Shown here in pieces: positions 40,947 to 49,663 of a stretch of DNA of 64,000 nucleotides (position 1 is its first letter; each line of letters opens with the position of its first letter). The stretch is from assembly GCF_030403745.1 (NCBI RefSeq), contig NZ_JAQMWP010000008.1:434001-498000 (forward strand). The letters run 5' to 3'. Below the pieces are notes generated by a model. It was not told the origin of the DNA, ran no database searches, and saw only the letters and a list, made by a program, of their open reading frames with translations. This DNA is from Streptomyces sp. S.PB5. Lineage in GTDB: Bacteria > Actinomycetota > Actinomycetes > Streptomycetales > Streptomycetaceae. The position numbers were made by a program, and so were the translations under genes.

Positions 40947-41957
40947 ATGGCGGAGACAGCGGAGAGCCTTCTTCCGATCGGAGGGGCAGCGCTGGCGTCG
41001 GACCCCCGGGTACGGACGGCCGTGCACGCGATCGGTGCGCGGACCGGCGTCGACTACACGAACGACGAGGCGGTACGAGCACTGCTCGCGGACCGCCGCC
41101 GCGCGGCGAACCGGGCCCAGCACCGGCCGATGGCATGGCTCGGCGGTCTGGCCCTCGCGGCGGCCGCGACCTGGCCCGTCGTCGCCATGGGCGTGCCCTC
41201 ACTGGGCCCGAAGGCGGCACTGACGGCGGGCCCCGTGATCGTCCTGGCCGTGGCCGCGCTCGTCCAGGTCCGCAAGGGATGGAAGCGTGAGCTGCAGCAT
41301 CCCGCGCTCGCGGGCTACCGCGAGGTGCTGGGCGTGGCCCGCGCGTACGGTCTGCCGCTGTCGCATGTTCCGGCCTGGCTGGAGGGAAAGACGGAGGGCG
41401 GAACGGGGAAGGGGGCCACGCCGATTCCGTCGTATTCGGGGGCGGGGACGGCTGGAGCGCAGGGTCCGGCCGGGTATGCGGCGGAGGCGGGGACGGCCGA
41501 CGGGCAGAGCTCCGCCGGGTACACACCCGCGGCAGGCACGGCTGACGGACACAACCCCGCCGGACACGACCTCGCCGGGTACGCCCCCGCCGCACGCCCC
41601 CAGCCGTGTCCGCACCCCGGGCACGCCACCGTTCCCCCGAAGCCCCCCGCCGTCGCCGAGTACGAGCGCATCGCCGACTCCGGCGGCTGGCACGACGAGG
41701 GCGGCTGCCTCCTGATCCTCGCGGGTGGCATCGGCGCGGCCTGGGCCTGGTCGGAGACCGAGCCGATCGGCTACGGCGCGCTCGCCGCGATCCCCCTGGC
41801 GGTCATCGTCTGGCTGGCGGGAAGCCGGCAGGGCAAGGAGAAGGCGCGGCTGCGGGAGGAGGCGATGGCCTACGTCCGGACCGTCGCGGCGGCGCAGGCG
41901 GCGGGGGCGCAGGTGCCCGAACTGTCGCCTCAGTTGCGGAAGTTGCTGCAGGACTAG
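40947..41957 (+). CDS. Membrane protein of unknown function
   Basis: 336 aa. Two hydrophobic pairs: at about 60-100 (MAWLGGLALAAAATWPVVAMG, then LTAGPVIVLAVAALV) and 250-285 (GGCLLILAGGIGAAWAWS, GYGALAAIPLAVIVWLAG). Between them is a Gly/Ala/Tyr-rich low-complexity stretch with repeated GTA/DG(Q/H)xxAGY units. C-terminal helix ends ELSPQLRKLLQD. ATG 40947 is used; the open frame upstream has no support. Divergent from the Tad operon. Family not recognised. Confidence 0.75.
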   Translation: MAETAESLLPIGGAALASDPRVRTAVHAIGARTGVDYTNDEAVRALLADRRRAANRAQHRPMAWLGGLALAAAATWPVVAMGVPSLGPKAALTAGPVIVLAVAALVQVRKGWKRELQHPALAGYREVLGVARAYGLPLSHVPAWLEGKTEGGTGKGATPIPSYSGAGTAGAQGPAGYAAEAGTADGQSSAGYTPAAGTADGHNPAGHDLAGYAPAARPQPCPHPGHATVPPKPPAVAEYERIADSGGWHDEGGCLLILAGGIGAAWAWSETEPIGYGALAAIPLAVIVWLAGSRQGKEKARLREEAMAYVRTVAAAQAAGAQVPELSPQLRKLLQD

Positions 41958-42074
41958 CAGCGCGGCGCGTCCCCCGCCCCCTCACGAACACCAAGCACTA
42001 CTCACCCCACGATCGAGGAGTCCCCCAGTAGAGTGCCGCGCGTGAAAACAGGCGGTGAGCGGGGGGACTTGAGG

Positions 42075-44129
42075 ATGAGAGCTGCGGCAACGACGAACGG
42101 CCCGGTCAGGATCCGCCTGCTGCCCCTCCCCGCCTCCCTCCTCACCCTCTTCGCGCTCCTCCTCGCCCTCTTCGCAACCGCCACCCCGGCCCGCGCCGCC
42201 GACACCGCGGACACCACCACCTCCGCCGACACCCAGGCCGCCTACCTGGCCGACCGGCTGCGCGAGAACCCGGTCTACGTCTCCGACCAACTCCCGCGCG
42301 AGATCCCGAAGTCCACCACTCCCGACTTCGCGAAACTCGCCGAGCGGACCGGCGTCCCGACGTACGTCCTCGTCCTCCCCGGCCAGGCGGCCCCCGGCCA
42401 CCAGCTCCTCGGCACGGTCCACGACCGCCTCGGCAAGGACGGCCTGTACGTACTCCTCGACGAGACACAGGTCGCCGACGCCACGGCGTACGGCGTGGAC
42501 GTCCCCGCCGACGCGGCGGCGACCGCGACGACTTATGAACTCCCCTACGATGCGGGCCCGTTGCTGCACTTCGAGCGCTTCGTCGACGTCCTCACCCAGG
42601 GCGAGGCGAAGGCCGCCGCCCGCGCGGAGGCGGCCCGCGAGAAGTACGCCGACGGCTCACCGCCGGACATGTACATCACCCAGTCCGACCGCGACAGCCA
42701 GTCCTTCCTCACGGGGCTGGCCATGACCGGCACCCCGCTCCTGATCCTGCTGCTGGTTCCGTACGTACGCCGCTGGTGGCGCCGCCGCCCCGGAGCGGCC
42801 CGGCCCACGCCGAAGCAGGAGAGGACCAGGCTCGTCTGGCTCCTCCCCGCGATCGCCCTGGCCACCGCCGTCGCGATCGGCGTGACCGCCCCCCTCGTCT
42901 TCGACGAGACCAGGTCGAGCGCCTCGCCCACGCCCCGCGCCGTCGACCTCAACGCCCGCCTCGACCGCGTCACGAAGGGCCTGGCCGAGGACCCGGTCTA
43001 CGCGGACCCGGAGAGCCCGAGGGTCCTGGACGCGCGACAGCTGACGCAACTCCACGCCCGTATCGAGAAGTTCAGAGCCTCTGCGGACGGCGGCCCGGTG
43101 TTCGTCGCCGTCGTCCCGCAGCTGTACGAGGACGAATCCGGCGCCGACGAGGAGGCGTTCGCGGCCGCGCTCCACGACAAGCTGGGCAAGGACGGGGTGT
43201 ACATCGTCGCCGACCCCCTGTTCGGCATGATCGACGTCTTCAACTACGGCCTGCGGCTGGACAGTCTGGACCTCCTCTACGACCTTCCCGAGTCCATCGC
43301 GTACGGCGACGCCAAGGCGGACCGAGCCGACGACCACCTCCTCGGCGAACGCCTCGACGCCCTCATGACGTACCTCGACAAGGCCGAGCGCACGGCCGAC
43401 CCGCAGACCCCGGGCGAGCCGTTCACGTCGGCCCCGGACCCGATCGCCGAGGACGACCTGCGCCCGCTCTATTACGGCGACTTCTGGCAGGGCCTGATCA
43501 TCGGCGCCCTCGCGGCAGTGGCGCTGTACGGCGTGGTGGCGGCGGTCCTGGGCCTGGTCCGCAAGTGGCTCGTGCGCCGCAAGCCGGACCCGACCCCCAC
43601 CGCGAACCTCGCGAGGGTCTCCCCGGCGGCGCCCTCGGAGTCGTATCTGCGCAGCACGGCGAAGACCGAACTCCGGGCGATGACCCGCGACTTCGGCACC
43701 GGAGAGACGGCGGACACCCGCGCCCGCAACCGCTACGACGCCACCATGCTGCTCGCGGCCGACGGCCTCGACGGTCTCCGCCCCGGCCCTCTCGTCGCGG
43801 TCATCGTCCTGGCCCGCGCGACCCGCTCCGCCCTGGCCCACGAGGACGTCACCCGCTGCTGCGGAGTGAACCCCCTGCACGGCCCGGCGAAGAGCAGCCG
43901 TCACGTCAAGGTGTCGACCGAGGACAGCCGCCGCAAGATGCTCCCCCTCTGCGACCGCTGCCTCAACGACACCCACCCGAACGACTACCCGTCCCTCCTG
44001 CTGACCCTGCCGTCCCCGGACGGCGGCCCGCAGCGCATCCCCTACTACGAGGACGACCTGCTGGCCGCCGTCCCCGACGGGTTCACCAAGCTCGGCCGCA
44101 CAGTGAGGGAGTCAGTACATGTCCCCTGA
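42075..44129 (+). CDS. Two-lobed exported membrane protein
   Basis: 684 aa from ATG 42075 (GGGGGGACTTGAGG upstream); GTG 42033 is the alternative. Signal peptide ending PARAAD. Two related extracellular domains, at about 45-190 and 285-435: LADRLRENPVYVSDQLPRE matches VTKGLAEDPVYADPESPR, and LGKDGLYVLLDE matches LGKDGVYIVADP. Each is followed by membrane helices. The C-terminal 170 residues are cytoplasmic and contain CCGVNPLH and CDRCLND, possibly a metal site. The repeated lobes resemble TPM-type domains, but I am not sure. Unknown role; follows the 40947 gene on the same strand. Confidence 0.75.
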   Translation: MRAAATTNGPVRIRLLPLPASLLTLFALLLALFATATPARAADTADTTTSADTQAAYLADRLRENPVYVSDQLPREIPKSTTPDFAKLAERTGVPTYVLVLPGQAAPGHQLLGTVHDRLGKDGLYVLLDETQVADATAYGVDVPADAAATATTYELPYDAGPLLHFERFVDVLTQGEAKAAARAEAAREKYADGSPPDMYITQSDRDSQSFLTGLAMTGTPLLILLLVPYVRRWWRRRPGAARPTPKQERTRLVWLLPAIALATAVAIGVTAPLVFDETRSSASPTPRAVDLNARLDRVTKGLAEDPVYADPESPRVLDARQLTQLHARIEKFRASADGGPVFVAVVPQLYEDESGADEEAFAAALHDKLGKDGVYIVADPLFGMIDVFNYGLRLDSLDLLYDLPESIAYGDAKADRADDHLLGERLDALMTYLDKAERTADPQTPGEPFTSAPDPIAEDDLRPLYYGDFWQGLIIGALAAVALYGVVAAVLGLVRKWLVRRKPDPTPTANLARVSPAAPSESYLRSTAKTELRAMTRDFGTGETADTRARNRYDATMLLAADGLDGLRPGPLVAVIVLARATRSALAHEDVTRCCGVNPLHGPAKSSRHVKVSTEDSRRKMLPLCDRCLNDTHPNDYPSLLLTLPSPDGGPQRIPYYEDDLLAAVPDGFTKLGRTVRESVHVP

Positions 44130-44218
44130 CACGAGGAGAACACCGGCCGTACGGCGGATGGTGCTGCTGGTGATCCCGCGGGCGGCACTGCCCTCGCTGC
44201 CCACGCCCACCCTCGCCG

Positions 44219-44285
44219 AGTCCGCGGGGTCCGCGGGGTCCGCCGGGTCCGCCGGGTCCGCCGGGTCCGCCGGGTCCGCCGGGCG
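44219..44285. repeat. 9-bp tandem repeat, seven copies
   Basis: TCCGCGGGG/TCCGCCGGG repeated seven times between two convergent genes. It codes Ser-Ala-Gly repeats in an open frame (44119-44421) that I do not accept as a gene. It could be a slippage-prone locus. Confidence 0.8.
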
Positions 44286-44372
44286 AGCGGAGCGTGTGGG
44301 CGGCGACGGGTTACGGATCGTTGGTACGAGAGGGAGGCGAGTCCCTGACGGAACGGGTGACGCGGGGCGACT

Positions 44373-44837
44373 TCACTCGCACCAGCGGCCGTCACCCCGA
44401 TCCGCGATGATCTCGACCTGAAGCTTTCCGTCCTGCGGACCCCAGACCGTCAGATACGCCGTCGTACCGTCGACCCGCTTCGCGAAGCACTCCCCGTCGG
44501 CCACGGGCCCCCACCCACGTTCGGACGCCGTCCGCCGATAGTGCTCCAGCGCACTCTCGCGCTTGCCGTCATACCCGTACGCCCTCCCGGCGACCACGAA
44601 CCGATCGTCGTCATCGCACTCCTGGTACGACCCCCTTCCCCTGCTCCCCTCCGGCGCCACCCCCAGCACGGACTCCGCGGCCAACGCCTCCCCGAGTGCG
44701 TCCTCCGCCTCCCCGCACCCGTACCCGAAGAGGAGGTCCCCGGCCGACGACCCCACGACGACAAAGCCGGCCGCACCCAGCAGCCCGACTGCGGCCACCA
44801 CCGTGGCCAGCATCTTCCCCACCCTGTTCATGTGCAT
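44373..44837 (-). CDS. Small exported or membrane-anchored protein
   Basis: 154 aa. MHMNRVGKMLATVVAAVGLLGAAGFVVVG gives an N-terminal signal or anchor. The mature part has cysteines in YGCGE, QECDD, GECFA and the C-terminal WCE, likely two disulfides. Motif-like pieces: YGYDGKRESALEHYRRTASERGWGPV. The start is uncertain (44837 or 44831), with no clear ribosome site. Family not recognised; resembles small secreted Streptomyces proteins with a conserved SERGW-like element. Confidence 0.7.
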   Translation of the reverse strand: MHMNRVGKMLATVVAAVGLLGAAGFVVVGSSAGDLLFGYGCGEAEDALGEALAAESVLGVAPEGSRGRGSYQECDDDDRFVVAGRAYGYDGKRESALEHYRRTASERGWGPVADGECFAKRVDGTTAYLTVWGPQDGKLQVEIIADRGDGRWCE

Positions 44838-45197
44838 GCCAGAGGACGTTAGTGCAGGCCGAGTACGTATGTGCGCCTCGTGCCGTGATCGGGGGCGGTG
44901 GATCGTCCCGCCGCACCCCCGCACATCACAGCCCCCACTCATCCACCCGTTCCCAGGATTTAACCTACGACCTCTTGGCGGCTCCCCTTCTACGCGCGTA
45001 ACTTGAGCCGACTCCCCACGGGTCCCCCACACCCCCGCCACAAGTGCCGCCGACCGAAGGTGCATTGCCGTACCCGCCGCTCAACGCCTGTGTGAACGCC
45101 TGCGTGAACGCCCGGGTGAACGCCTGTGTGTACGCACCCGCCGCCCGAAGTCCGCCCGCCCGCCCGTCCGACCGTCAGATCCGAGGAGACCGCCAGC
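44838..45197. other. Intergenic region upstream of the nuclease gene (360 nt)
   Basis: No gene seen. Contains the four-copy 12-bp repeat at 45085-45132 and should carry the promoters of the divergent small exported protein and of the nuclease. Confidence 0.6.
45085..45132. promoter_or_regulatory. Four-copy 12-bp direct repeat, PHO-box-like
   Basis: CGCCTGTGTGAA, CGCCTGCGTGAA, CGCCCGGGTGAA, CGCCTGTGTGTA, head to tail. On the other strand this reads as repeats of GTTCAC, the core of Streptomyces PhoP boxes. Known PHO boxes repeat every 11 bp, while here the spacing is 12, so the match is partial. It ends about 65 nt before the extracellular nuclease start. Confidence 0.45.
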
Positions 45198-47657
45198 GTG
45201 TCCAGCCCCGATGGAAGACCCCGCCGTACAGGAAAGAGCCGCCGCGCCGCCTACCCCCTGATATCCGTGGGTGCGGTGGGTGCGCTTGCGCTGACCGCGC
45301 TGCCCGCCTGGACCGCCGCCGCCGTTCCGTCGGCCACCGCGGTGATCTCCGAGGTGTACGGCGGTGGCGGGAACTCGGGTGCCACACTGACCCGGGACTT
45401 CGTCGAGCTGGCCAACGCGGGCTCCGAGGTCTTCGATCTGTCCGGCTACAGCGTCCAGTACCTGCCCGGCTCGGCCTCCGCAAGCTCGCTCTGGCAGGTG
45501 ACGCCCCTGAGCGGTTCGCTCGCCGCCGGCAACCGCTACCTGGTCGGCGAGGGTGTGGGCAGCGGCGGTACGACGGCCCTCCCGACCCCCGACGCCTCCG
45601 GCTCCATCGCGATGAGCGCCACCACCGGCACGATCGCCCTCGTCTCCGGTACGACCGCGCTGACCTGCAAGACCGCCGCCGACTGCACGGCCGACAGCCG
45701 GGTCCTGGACATCGTCGGCTACGGCACAGCGGTCGTCCGCGAGGGCACCGGTCCCGCGACGGGCGCCTCCAACACCGCCTCGGTCAGCCGCGCCGAGTCC
45801 CTCGCGGACACGGACGACAACGCGGCCGACCTCACCGCGGGGACTCCGACGCCGGTCAACTCGGCGGGCCAGACCCCGGACACAGGCGGCGGCGAGGGCG
45901 GAGGTGGCGGTGGCGGTACGACCGACCCGGGCACCGCCCGCATCCACGACATCCAGGGCACGACCCGCGTCTCCCCGTACGCCGGGAAGGCGGTCACCCG
46001 GGTCCCGGGCATCGTCACGGGCGTGCGTACGTCCGGCTCGAAGGGCTACTGGATCCAGGACCCGGAGGCCGACACCGACGCCCGCACCAGCGAGGGGCTG
46101 TTCGTCTACACCGGTTCGGCCACGCCCACGGTGGCGGTCGGCGACTCGGTGCTGGTCACCGGCAAGGTGACGGAGTATTACCCGAGCAGCAGCAGCCAGT
46201 CGGTCACGGAGATCACCGGCCCGACGGTGACGGTCCTGTCCAGCGGCAACGCTCTGCCGGCCCCGGTGGCCCTGAACACGACGACGGTCCCGGACGCCTA
46301 CACCCCCGACGCCGCCGGCGGCAGCATCGACGCCCTCCCCCTCGAACCCACCGCCTACGCCCTGGACTTCTACGAGTCCCTTGAGGGCGAGCGGACGACG
46401 TTCACCGACGCGCGCGTGGTGGGCGCGACCACGGCGTACGACGAGCTGTGGGTCACGGTCAAGCCGGACGAGCACCCGACGACCCGCGGCGGCACCGTCT
46501 ACTCCGCCTACGACCAGCCCAACACCGGCCGCCTGAAGGTCATGTCGCTCGACTCGACGGCCGCCTTCCCGACGGCGAACGTCGGCGACGCCCTGTCCGG
46601 CACGACGACGGGCCCGCTCGACTACTCGACGTACGGCGGCTACAACGTCCAGGCCACCCAGCTCGGCACGTTGGTCCCCGCGGGCCTGAAGCGGGAGGTG
46701 ACCCGCCGCCAGAAGGGCAACGAGCTGGCGGTCGCCACGTACAACGTCGAGAACCTCGACGCCCTCGACGCCCAGGAGAAGTTCGACCGCCTCGCCGAGG
46801 GCGTCGCGGTCAACCTCAACTCCCCCGACATCGTGGCCCTGGAGGAGATCCAGGACGACAACGGCGCGACGAACGACGGCACGCTGACGTCCGAGGCGAC
46901 CCTGACTCGCTTCACCGACGCGATCCGCGCGGCCGGCGGCCCCCGCTACTCGTGGCGCTACATCACCCCCGAGAACAGCACCGACGGCGGCGAGCCCGGC
47001 GGCAACATCCGCCAGGTGTTCCTCTTCAACGCCAAGCGGGTCGCCTTCCAGGACCGCGCGGGCGGCGACGCGACGACGGCGACGACCGTGGTGAAGACGA
47101 GGAAGGGCGCCCGGCTCACGTACTCCCCGGGCCGTATCAACCCGACGAGCGACGCGTGGGACAGCAGCCGCAAGCCGCTGGTCGGCGAGTTCGTCTTCCA
47201 CGGCGAGTCGGTCTTCGTCATAGCGAACCACTTCACGTCAAAGGGCGGCGACCAGCCTCTCCACGGCCGCTACCAGCAGCCCACCCGCAGCTCGGAGACG
47301 CAGCGCGCGGCGCAGGCGGCGGAGGTGAACACCTTCGTGAAGTCGCTCCTGGCCGCCGACAAGCACGCCAAGGCGGTCGTTCTGGGCGACCTCAACGACT
47401 ACGAGTTCTCGGGCACGGTGACGACCCTGACGGACGGGGGCGTGCTGACGCCACTGATCACCACCCTCCCGGCGGCGGAGCGCTACACCTACGTCTTCGA
47501 CGGCAACTCCCAGACCCTGGACCACACGCTGACGACTCCGGCGGTCACGCACTTCGACTACGACGTCGTCCACATCAACGCGGAGTTCGCGGACCAGGCG
47601 AGCGACCATGATCCGCAGATCGTGCGGATCGATGTGGCGCGGTGCCGTAGGCACTGA
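45198..47657 (+). CDS. Secreted ExeM/NucH-type nuclease with lamin-tail domain
   Basis: 819 aa. Signal peptide (VSSPDGRPRRTGKSRRAAYPL... ending PAWTAAAV), lamin-tail domain at about 45-175 (ATAVISEVYGGGGNSGATLTRDFVELAN), Gly-rich linker, an OB-like region (VTGVRTSGSKGYWIQDP), then an endonuclease/exonuclease/phosphatase domain from about 510: VATYNVENL, DIVALEEIQDDNG, LGDLNDYEFSG and a final SDHDPQ. These hold the metal and His residues of the fold. Degrades extracellular DNA or RNA, useful for phosphate and nitrogen scavenging. GTG 45198 preceded by GAGGAG. Confidence 0.9.
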   Translation: MSSPDGRPRRTGKSRRAAYPLISVGAVGALALTALPAWTAAAVPSATAVISEVYGGGGNSGATLTRDFVELANAGSEVFDLSGYSVQYLPGSASASSLWQVTPLSGSLAAGNRYLVGEGVGSGGTTALPTPDASGSIAMSATTGTIALVSGTTALTCKTAADCTADSRVLDIVGYGTAVVREGTGPATGASNTASVSRAESLADTDDNAADLTAGTPTPVNSAGQTPDTGGGEGGGGGGGTTDPGTARIHDIQGTTRVSPYAGKAVTRVPGIVTGVRTSGSKGYWIQDPEADTDARTSEGLFVYTGSATPTVAVGDSVLVTGKVTEYYPSSSSQSVTEITGPTVTVLSSGNALPAPVALNTTTVPDAYTPDAAGGSIDALPLEPTAYALDFYESLEGERTTFTDARVVGATTAYDELWVTVKPDEHPTTRGGTVYSAYDQPNTGRLKVMSLDSTAAFPTANVGDALSGTTTGPLDYSTYGGYNVQATQLGTLVPAGLKREVTRRQKGNELAVATYNVENLDALDAQEKFDRLAEGVAVNLNSPDIVALEEIQDDNGATNDGTLTSEATLTRFTDAIRAAGGPRYSWRYITPENSTDGGEPGGNIRQVFLFNAKRVAFQDRAGGDATTATTVVKTRKGARLTYSPGRINPTSDAWDSSRKPLVGEFVFHGESVFVIANHFTSKGGDQPLHGRYQQPTRSSETQRAAQAAEVNTFVKSLLAADKHAKAVVLGDLNDYEFSGTVTTLTDGGVLTPLITTLPAAERYTYVFDGNSQTLDHTLTTPAVTHFDYDVVHINAEFADQASDHDPQIVRIDVARCRRH

Positions 47658-47702
47658 GCCGAGGGTGCGACTGGACGTCGGGGCGGTTGACCGAGGTTGT
47701 GT

Positions 47703-47749
47703 TCCGCCCCGTTCCTGGATGGGCTCTCGTCCGTTCGGAACGGGGCGGA
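47703..47749. terminator. Hairpin downstream of the nuclease gene
   Basis: 13-bp perfect arms (47703-47715 and 47737-47749) with a 21-nt loop, 45 nt after the nuclease stop. Likely terminator in this GC-rich genome, although it lacks a T-run. Confidence 0.65.
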
Positions 47750-47813
47750 GCCCTGCGAACGTGCCGAACGCCGGATTACGGATGCGCCCCACATCACAGG
47801 CAGGATGGACGCC

Positions 47814-48347
47814 ATGACCGAGATCCGCACCCCTCGCCTCCTCCTCCGTCGCTGGCACGACGACGACCTCGCTCCGATGGCTGACATCAACGCGGACCCC
47901 CGAGTCATGCGCTGGATCGACGACGGCTCGGTACGCGACCTGGACGAGACGGCGGAGGCCATCGAGCGCTGGGAGGAGGAGTGGGACGAGGAGGGCTTCG
48001 GCCTCTTCGCCGTGGAACTCCTCGCCTCAGGCGAACTGGCAGGCTTCACAGGCCTGTCCGTACCGGAACTCCTCCCGGAGCTGCTGCCCCACGCAGCCAT
48101 CAGCTGGCGCCTCGGCTCCCAGTTCTGGGGCCAGGGCTACGCCTCCGAAGCCGCCCACGCCACCCTGGAGTTCGCCCTCCAGGACCGCGGCCTCGACCGC
48201 GTCGTCAGCATCAACAGACTGGGCGACAACGCCTCCGAGAACGTCATCCGAAAGCTCGGCATGGTGCCCGAACGGGAGACGACCCACCCGAAGTACGGCT
48301 ACCCACTGCGCGTCCACGCCATCGACCTCACGGAATTCCAGGCGTGA
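47814..48347 (+). CDS. GNAT family N-acetyltransferase
   Basis: 177-aa RimJ/RimL-like acetyltransferase: TEIRTPRLLLRRWHDDDLAPMADIN at the start, acetyl-CoA loop WRLGSQFWGQGYASEAA, and NASENVIRKLGM. Substrate unknown. ATG 47814 chosen over 47805 as the family start (MTEIRTPRLLL); CAGGA lies upstream. Confidence 0.88.
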   Translation: MTEIRTPRLLLRRWHDDDLAPMADINADPRVMRWIDDGSVRDLDETAEAIERWEEEWDEEGFGLFAVELLASGELAGFTGLSVPELLPELLPHAAISWRLGSQFWGQGYASEAAHATLEFALQDRGLDRVVSINRLGDNASENVIRKLGMVPERETTHPKYGYPLRVHAIDLTEFQA

Positions 48348-48372
48348 GGCGGCCGCGCAGCCGGAGCGGGTA

Positions 48373-48657
48373 CTACTCCTCGTCGGCGCCGGGTTCTTCG
48401 GCTTCGGGGTAGGCGACGAAGGTTCCCTTGGCGGGGAGGGTGATGACGAGGCCGCGTTCGCGGAGTTCGCGGATGGCGCGGCGGGCGGTCAGATAGGCGA
48501 CCCCGTACTCCGTACCGAGGTCCTGCTCACCCGGCAAGCGCGCTCCGGGCCTGAGGTCACCGGACGCGATCCGGGCAGCGATGTGGTCAGCCACCTGCAT
48601 ATAGACGTACGCGATCTTGTTCGGGTCGATCGGCGAGTCGCCTGTGTCTGCTGCCAT
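48373..48657 (-). CDS. GntR-family transcriptional regulator (DNA-binding domain only)
   Basis: 94 aa: just the winged helix, AYVYMQVADHIAARIASGDLRPGARLPGEQDLGTEYGVAYLTARRAIRELRERGLVITLPAKGTFV. It lacks the usual C-terminal ligand domain, as in the short KorSA-like or YtrA-like members. ATG 48657 has no long leader; the open frame further upstream is not homologous. Divergent from the small gene pair at 48822-49444, which it probably controls through the inverted repeat at 48724-48739. Confidence 0.88.
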   Translation of the reverse strand: MAADTGDSPIDPNKIAYVYMQVADHIAARIASGDLRPGARLPGEQDLGTEYGVAYLTARRAIRELRERGLVITLPAKGTFVAYPEAEEPGADEE

Positions 48658-48723
48658 ACCCACCACCGTAAAACAGCCCTGAGCTGCAGCAATGGCCGCA
48701 TTGCTGCGTACTGCTATGCACTG

Positions 48724-48739
48724 ACATGCGTAGCCATGT
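48724..48739. promoter_or_regulatory. Inverted repeat between GntR and the divergent small genes
   Basis: ACATG-CGTAGC-CATGT, with further TGCGTA and TGCAC half-sites to its left from 48700. The size suits a GntR dimer, so it is the likely operator of the 48657 regulator. Confidence 0.4.
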
Positions 48740-48763
48740 AGGCTGATCGGCGGAAAATGAAGA

Positions 48764-48792
48764 CCCCGGCGACGGGTGGAGCCGTCCCGGGG
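48764..48792 (+). promoter_or_regulatory. Leader hairpin upstream of the 85-aa gene
   Basis: CCCCGG-C-GACGG / CCGTC-CCGGGG, an 11-bp stem with one bulge and a 6-nt loop, ending 18 nt before the AAGGAGCG ribosome site. Could be an attenuator or a stability element. Confidence 0.4.
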
Positions 48793-48821
48793 CATGGCCA
48801 ACGCTTCTAAGGAGCGTCAAC

Positions 48822-49079
48822 ATGCTGGACCTTACCGTCCGGGCCCTCGCCTGGATCCTGACCGTCTGCACTCCACGCCCGAGGGGCCGCCACCGCCTGG
48901 GCACCCTGCCGCCCCTCCGCGTCACCCCCATGCCCCCACCCCGCCGCACAGAACTCCTCGACGAGACCGAACTCCGCCTCCAACGCGAACGCCGCCGCGC
49001 CGCAGGCCTGGCCACCCTCGGCATCGACATCGGCCCCAAGCACATCCACGGCATCCGCATCCCGACGGTCATCCGATGA
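48822..49079 (+). CDS. Small basic protein
   Basis: 85 aa, MLDLTVRALAWILTVCTPRPRGRHR at the start, a Pro/Arg-rich centre, and LDETELRLQRERRRAAGLATLGIDIGPKHIHGIRIP at the end. ATG with AAGGAGCG upstream. Divergent from the GntR gene and coupled to the next gene by ATGA. Similar small genes recur beside short GntR regulators in Streptomyces, sometimes in integrative elements; from memory only. Function unknown. Confidence 0.75.
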   Translation: MLDLTVRALAWILTVCTPRPRGRHRLGTLPPLRVTPMPPPRRTELLDETELRLQRERRRAAGLATLGIDIGPKHIHGIRIPTVIR

Positions 49080-49444
49080 CCCGCCCGGCGCTGCGCATGT
49101 GCGCCCGCTGCGAGCGCACGACGGAGGAACCGGTCCTGGTCCACGAGGTCCACGCCCCGACGGGCCCCGGCTTCAACGTGTACGCGTGTCCGGAGTGCGC
49201 GGTGCACTACCCGCCACTGACGGACGCACTGAACGTCCTGGACGCACTAAACGCCCCGGACGTCATGGAGAGCCCCCAGCACCGCTCCCGCCTGACCCTC
49301 CGCGTCTACAGACTCAACGCCGAGGGCAGGGTGACCGAGGACCGCGGAAGCCTCGAGATCATCGCCGGCGGCCGCCATGAACCCGTGCCCCGCACATCGG
49401 CGTATCCACCCTGCGCATGCCCGCGATGCAGGACCCCGCGATAG
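49076..49444 (+). CDS. Small protein with paired CxxC motifs
   Basis: 122 aa. CARCE at residues 9-13 and CPEC near 40 form a zinc-ribbon pattern, and a second CACPRC lies at the C-terminus. VHAPTGPGFNVYACPECAVHYPP sits between them. ATG overlaps the stop of the 85-aa gene (ATGA). Likely zinc-binding; role unknown. Confidence 0.75.
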   Translation: MTRPALRMCARCERTTEEPVLVHEVHAPTGPGFNVYACPECAVHYPPLTDALNVLDALNAPDVMESPQHRSRLTLRVYRLNAEGRVTEDRGSLEIIAGGRHEPVPRTSAYPPCACPRCRTPR

Positions 49445-49466
49445 CAAAGCGGAGCTCCCTGACAAC

Positions 49467-49506
49467 GACGGCCCCGGACGCACTTACCAGCACGTCCGGG
49501 GCCGTC
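49467..49506. terminator. Hairpin after the small gene pair
   Basis: 14-bp perfect arms (49467-49480 and 49493-49506) with a 12-nt loop, 23 nt after the stop at 49444. It ends that transcript before the copy-2 lipoprotein gene. Confidence 0.8.
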
Positions 49507-49663
49507 ACCCATTCGAGAACGATCAGGACACAGCTCACACTCACAGACACCCCATACGCCCGGAATTGCCCAAGTTCACAGGCAAGTTCGCCCTGGCGAA
49601 AGCGAGAACCTCACCGATACCGTCAGATCACTGCTTGAACTGATGTCTCACGGGGAGTTCACT

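Noticed and set aside
44119..44421. 100-aa open frame with Ser-Ala-Gly repeats
   Set aside because: Starts inside the end of the preceding gene, is mostly repeat, has no family feature and runs into the convergent 44373 gene. Kept only as a repeat.
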